A stretch of 64,000 nucleotides of DNA, taken from contig NC_060215.1 in NCBI RefSeq assembly GCF_021130785.1, forward strand, positions 118,444,501 through 118,508,500, in the 5' to 3' direction. The position numbers were made by a program, and so were the translations under genes. Positions within the stretch are counted from its first letter, which is position 1. Each line of letters opens with the position of its first letter. The stretch comes from Homalodisca vitripennis. Taxonomy: Eukaryota > Arthropoda > Insecta > Hemiptera > Cicadellidae. Below are positions 59,797 through 64,000 of the stretch, piece after piece. The notes beneath the pieces were generated by a model. That model was not told where the DNA came from and made no database searches. It saw only the letters and a list, made by a program, of their open reading frames with translations.

Positions 59797-59929
59797 GTAT
59801 GTCACTTGTAGTTTATTTATATCTTAATGGAACTATGTATTGACTTGAGTTGTTCTGTAAATCAGTGTACCTGAGAAACGCTTCAAAATAAAGGAATTTT
59901 TATTTATTTATTTAACTGGCTTTGTTATG

Positions 59930-60560
59930 TTTAGTAAAAAAATAACAAATCATGATTTAGTGTTAGTTTGTCTATAATATTGAAACGGCCCTCACAAGTG
60001 GTGGTGGTAGTAGTAGTATAGTGGTCTAGTGGTCGGGTGTAATAATAGAAGGTGCCTGATGATGGGTGGTGCAGGTCAGGCCACTCGGTAATCTGCAGGT
60101 ATAATGTATAATGGACTCTGCTTGTGTGGTACGTAATTGGAGTAGCCATTGTTTCACTCTATTTTTGAAAACAGGCAAAGTAGGTGATTCAAAGAGAGTG
60201 CAGGTATTGTAATGAACAGGAATATTTATATATAGAATGTTGGAGATATAAAAAGGGTTTGTTGCAGAATACTTTTTACGTACCGTAACTCTAAAGTAAC
60301 AGTCCTTACATTATGCGCATATCTAGTATCATGATGTTGGGTAATATCTGAAAAGATTATTTAAATTGAGGTAAATGTACGCCAGGAGAGTCTTTAAAAA
60401 AAGTTGGCGAATAGTAAGAATCCTTCAATAGTGTCAGTAGAATAACATTGACTTTTGTTAAACCCTATTTTTAGTATGCATTTTTGAGAAACAAAGAGGA
60501 GATATAGAATAGATGGTCATGCCCATCAATGATTCCGAAAGAAAGAAGTGATTGAATGTA
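59930..60560 (-). pseudogene. LINE ORF2 C-terminal relic, minus strand
   Basis: On the minus strand QHHDTRYAHNVRTVTLELRY then VKSILQQTLFISPTFY (about 60345-60250) is followed, after a shift, by NIPVHYNTCTLFESPTLPVF then KNRVKQWLLQL (60225-60130). This is the standard LINE C-terminal arrangement (HxxNTR...S...YN.LP...FK..LK.WL). It is decayed and its RT core was not recognised. It lies immediately beyond the tail of the plus-strand LINE. Confidence 0.6.
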
Positions 60561-61020
60561 AGCATAATAAGCTAATTTAATTTTTTTTCCATCATAATTT
60601 CACTAATTTGTCTGAATGCAAAGACATATTTTAAAATATTTTTTACTAAAATATCTATATGGTGGGTCCAGGTCATCCGAAAATCATAAAGTATCTATAG
60701 GAATCTAGCTTCACTATTTCCTCACAAGTACACGTATTAATAAGATAATTGTTACCGCAACTATGACTGAAAATAAACTTCACCCTTTCAAGTATCTTGT
60801 AACTCGTACGGTCTGATGATTTGGCCATCTAAAATGTCCGTCCCTGAATATATTTATGCCTTAACTTATTGATGCTAAGGCTGATCTTGTCTCATCGAGC
60901 GAGGATTTTGAGTTGATCCATAGTGTAGTTTGTGCATATTTACAAAATCCTCTATCTTAAGTGTGCTTTCATGTGAGTATAAGATTTAATTGAAAAACCT
61001 TGGTTCTTCTTTATTTTATT
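60560..61020. other. stretch without supported feature
   Basis: Possibly the more degraded RT part of the minus-strand LINE relic; no motif could be read with confidence. Confidence 0.3.
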
Positions 61021-61023
61021 TCT

Positions 61024-61230
61024 TTAACAGAAATATTCCCTTGTGGCATAATCACAAGGTAGTAAAGTTTGCGCACATTGAACATGATATGGGTGGTACT
61101 GTTGCCTTTGCAATGTCCGGTGGGCTGTAGATTTTAATATCCCCGTTTTTAGAGTTATCCTCAATGTCTTCCAGAACATTTTCATCAAATTGACTACTAG
61201 GTCTTCCTTCTCCAGGTCAATCACAGGGTA
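61024..61230 (-). pseudogene. mariner-like transposase relic, N-terminal HTH part
   Basis: The minus-strand frame reads LEKEDLVVNLMKMFWKTLRI then TLKTGILKSTAHRTLQRQQY, HPYHVQCAQTLLPCDYATRE YFC. This matches the second helix-turn-helix and the following HPYHVQxxQxLxPxDYxxRxxFC block of insect mariner-like transposases. It stops at 61022, where the catalytic domain should begin. It is in the same orientation as the C-terminal relic at 55.76-56.16 kb, which could be the rest of the same old gene. Confidence 0.7.
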
Positions 61231-62035
61231 TTCTGGTTTCCAAGAAGGTCTGATGAAAATGTATGAAAGCTCAAGAATCAGGGAAAATCACATTGCATTT
61301 TAATATTGAAATACTTTCCCGATACATGATAGCAGCTGCATTGCCATTGCTATGACATTCACCATAAACGAAATGGATATTTGCATATTCATGCTCAGAA
61401 AAGAGTATAATAACTGTAAAAAGCTAATAAATGTGGATCAGGAGGAATAAGCTTAGACACAGATGAACATTAAATAATCTCATCACAGAGTGAAGTAGTC
61501 AGACTAATAAATATCTACAGATACACAACTGATAATAGACAGGTTCTGACCTGAGTCTCTCAGATTGTTATCTGGAACAGCTGTTTAAAATACAACAGCT
61601 GTTTATAATGCAACAAAGAGTTCAATGAGAATAAATATTAGATTACTTACCATTAATGATATTAATGAAATGAGTTACTTTAGCAATAAAATTTAAAAAA
61701 AGTACTATTATGTCTAAAGTAGTTATCTAGTAGTACACTCTAGTATTAAAGTGTTGTAGCACTTTAAAATCCCCACAACATGAACATGTTTTAGAACAAA
61801 CATGTCAGTTTAGTAACAGACTTTTCTTTAAAACAAAAATCATTGAATCAGAAGACTGATTATTTTAAGTGCCTTAAAATCGAAATTACTTTCAGTTCAA
61901 TGAGAAAATGGTGATGACAGTCACCTGTTTTCCAGTAAAAGAGTTTTTTTACATTATCAAATTAGTTCTAAGAAAACATAATTAATAAAAGTCCTAGTTT
62001 TGTAGTAGTAACACACGAAATGCATATCTAAGTAG
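61230..62035. other. stretch without supported gene
   Basis: AT-rich; no exon, TIR or repeat was recognised. Confidence 0.4.
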
Positions 62036-62039
62036 CTGT

Positions 62040-63250
62040 TTTGGTGGATTCTAAACAAGTACTAGTAGTATCATCCACCTAAAAAGTTCTATCTGCTGTC
62101 TCAGATGTAAGTCCCATCTTGCAGCAGACGTTTGCCCGCATACCGGTACACATCATAACTTTCATGGTACCATGCTCTTTATTACTATGTTGGCAACCAG
62201 AAAAAATATGGTAGACTATAGTACTATCAAAATTAGAGGAAAATCTGGTGGCTCAGATATCACATTCTATTACAACACCAGAACTTTCATTGTACCTTTC
62301 AACAACTCTTTATTACTGTGTTGTCAACTGGAAATATTAGAGGTATGGTACTTATCAACACTAGAGGAACCTCTACTATCACAGATTTCAGACCCACAAG
62401 CAGGAGAGGTTTGCTCCATTCCTTTATACATCAGAATTTACATTGATCCAGTCTCTTTATTGGTCTGATGGCACCCAGAAACGATAGAGCTATGGTACTT
62501 ATCGATACTAGAGGAACCTCTGCTGTCTCAGATGTCAGGTCCCTCTAGCAGCAGAGATTTGCTCCCATCCCCTTACACATCAAAAAATTCATATCACTAG
62601 TCTCTTTATTACTATATGTTTTTATAGATATGACACCTCTAGCAGCAGAGGTTAGTCCCCATCCTTCTACATATCAGAAATTTTATTGTATTAGTCCCTT
62701 TATTACTATGGTACAAGAGGTTTACATATAATAATACTTTATTATTATTATGTTCTAGTACTATCGACACTAGACCAACCCCTGCTGTGTTACATCTTAC
62801 ACCCTTCTAGCAGCAGAGGTTTGTTCAGATACCGGTACACATCAGAAGTTTCATTGTACTAGTCTCTTCATTTCTATATCTGTCAACAATAAATATTAGA
62901 TCTATGGTTCTTAACGACTCTAGAGGACCCTCTGCTGTCTCAGAAGTCACACGCCACTAGCATCAAAGGTTTCTCCCATCCTCATACAACATCAGAACGT
63001 TCATTGTACCTTTCATTATTATTTTATTACCATATTGGCTACCAGAGGTATTAGAGCTATGGTACTTATCGACACTACAGGAACCTCTGCTGTCTCAGAT
63101 GTCAGACTCCACTAGCAGCATAGGTTTGACCCTTTCCTGGTATACATCAGAGATTTATTGTACCTATCTCTTTATTACCATGTTTTAAACTAGAAATAAT
63201 AGAGCAATGGTAGTTGACCTCAACGTTAGAGGAAATGTTTGCCCCATCAA
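62040..63250. repeat. degenerate tandem repeat, ~155-bp unit, about 8 copies
   Basis: The blocks GGTACTTATCGACACTAGAG, AACCTCTGCTGTCTCAGATG, AGCAGCAGAGGTTTGCTCCC, ACACATCAGAA and CTCTTTATTACTATGTTGGC recur in this order. The CTGCTGTCTCAG landmark or its variants falls near 62092, 62248, 62372, 62521, 62779, 62930 and 63085, with one truncated copy near 62640. Copies are diverged and contain indels. The 98-codon plus frame at 62172-62468 crosses copies and is not a gene. Confidence 0.85.
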
Positions 63251-63289
63251 AACTTTCAATGTACCAGTTTTTTTTCAAACCTGTTGTTT

Positions 63290-63685
63290 AAACAGGAGGC
63301 AACAAGCAAACCAATGCAATAATACGCACATATGATATATTTCCAAAAAGAGTTTCTTTTTTATGTTTAGAATGTATTGAATCTATGAAAAAAATTGTCT
63401 TATTTATTTAAATTTAATGACAAGGGACAAGTAAACAATTAAAAATTAATTAGAGTAGTTTTATTTTTACTGTTTTAAAAAGCACATACATTAATCACAA
63501 ATTCCACTATATATTCTCAAAACTTGTAAGAAAACAGCACAAAATATCAAATAATGTTTAAATGAAACTAATGATGTTTGAAAAATCAAACTCATGTTTT
63601 TTATGTCATTGAAAAATTATATCAATGGATTACATTAAATAGATTTTAGTAAATCTCTAAGTATACAACATTAAACTTATGTAAA
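63290..63685. other. AT-rich 3' flank of the zinc-finger gene
   Basis: No feature supported. Confidence 0.4.
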
Positions 63686-63690
63686 TTTAT

Positions 63691-63857
63691 TTAATAGTTT
63701 TCATGTAATAACTTTGTCTTCTTAGTCTGTTCTGCGTCCTCTTCTGGGAAATGGGAGAGAACATGGGTATGGAAGTCACCCAAACTGAGTGACGGATGAA
63801 ATATCTGTCTGCAAAACAGGCACACACGATCCCTTTTGATATTCTGCTCCTGTACAT
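63691..63857 (-). CDS. terminal exon of a C2H2-type zinc-finger protein gene
   Basis: On the minus strand a 3' splice site (GTGTGGCAG, 63866-63858) precedes an open frame to TAA at 63693-63691. The peptide is VQEQNIKRDRVCLFCRQIF, HPSLSLGDFHTHVLSHFPEE, DAEQTKKTKLLHENY. CLFC followed by HTHVLSH gives C-x2-C-x15-H-x3-H, a slightly long C2H2 finger. The tail after the finger is short and charged. AATAAA (63691-63686) overlaps the last base of the stop codon, so the 3' UTR would be extremely short if that signal is used. The rest of the gene lies beyond the right edge. A second possible acceptor eight bases further in (TACAG) would still keep the finger. The protein family was not identified; a nucleic-acid-binding or protein-binding finger is expected. 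Confidence 0.65.
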
Positions 63858-64000
63858 CTGCCACACATATAACTTTATTAATATATAAATATTTAAAAGA
63901 ATAAACAGCTTAGGTGACTAATAAAAACTGGGTTTTGTTATATTTCACAGTGAAATACGGTATAAAAATTATAAATTAAGTCATTTTTACATTATGTATA
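63858..64000 (-). other. intron of the zinc-finger gene (partial)
   Basis: AT-rich, upstream of the terminal exon on the minus strand, and continues beyond the window. Confidence 0.45.

Larger units (their letters stand above)
56505..59911 (+). mobile_element. CR1-group LINE, 5'-truncated but otherwise long and little decayed
   Basis: One plus-strand unit contains the ORF1 esterase end (56505-56910), ORF2 with endonuclease and reverse transcriptase (56952-59796), a ~115-bp 3' UTR with AATAAA (about 59887) and a (TTTA)n tail ending at about 59911. Only a handful of stops or shifts occur in 3.3 kb, so it is the youngest-looking LINE in the window. SGNH-esterase ORF1 plus APE endonuclease plus RT without RNase H fits the CR1 group. 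The 5' edge is set where the coding similarity begins. Target-site duplications were not found by eye. Confidence 0.85.

Noticed and set aside
62172..62468. 98-codon plus-strand ORF
   Set aside because: It crosses two copies of the degenerate 155-bp repeat and contains no domain.

Overview
The window looks like insect genomic DNA: AT-rich, eukaryotic GT-AG introns, arthropod-type transposons (IS630-Tc1-mariner, CR1/Jockey-group LINEs, a Mutator-like relic), long dinucleotide microsatellites and several minisatellite arrays. A hemipteran is a reasonable guess but is not proven. There are no bacterial-type operons, tRNAs, rRNAs or CRISPR arrays that I can support.

Host genes are sparse and cut into short exons. 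(1) On the minus strand, about 1.74-1.93 kb holds a probable terminal coding exon with a poly(A) signal. (2) On the plus strand, 5.34-6.83 kb holds an F-box plus WD40-like coding region that is open only if several frameshifts are allowed; it is a pseudogene or an indel-rich assembly. (3) On the minus strand, 47.21-30.61 kb, I assembled by eye a four-exon gene whose splice phases all match (2, 1, 1). It would encode a single-pass membrane protein of about 128 residues that I do not recognise. Its 12-kb first intron carries two DNA transposons. (4) On the minus strand, 63.69-63.86 kb is the last exon of a C2H2-type zinc-finger gene that runs off the right edge.

Mobile elements, left to right: LINE relics at 3.1-4.2, 7.2-8.0, 10.2-10.7 (tail only), 14.85-15.4 (ORF1 with SGNH-esterase blocks), 16.3-17.0 and 18.6-19.1 kb; a small hAT-like MITE at 20.06-20.23 kb; a fold-back element at 23.43-23.64 kb; a Tc1/mariner-like element with about 500-bp terminal inverted repeats and a broken transposase at 37.14-39.68 kb; a nearly intact DD82E-type IS630-Tc1-mariner element at 42.36-44.12 kb with 28-bp TIRs, TA target duplication and one frameshift; a Mutator-like transposase relic at 51.8-52.7 kb; mariner-like transposase relics at 55.76-56.16 and 61.02-61.23 kb. 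Between these last two lie a long, recent-looking CR1-like LINE (56.5-59.9 kb, plus) and pieces of another LINE (minus), which suggests a nested stack of insertions.

Tandem repeats are the other major theme: a ~450-bp old array (8.7-10.2 kb), 138-bp, 149-bp and 100-bp arrays in a row (25.5-27.0 kb) just downstream of a CpG-rich segment with a CTCF-like motif, an 87-bp (29-codon) array of 11 copies (28.9-29.86 kb), a 93-bp array of 25 copies (48.37-50.69 kb), 47-bp and ~100-bp arrays (52.1 and 53.76-54.06 kb), and a degenerate ~155-bp array (62.04-63.2 kb). Most long open frames in these arrays are by-products of repeat periodicity, not genes.
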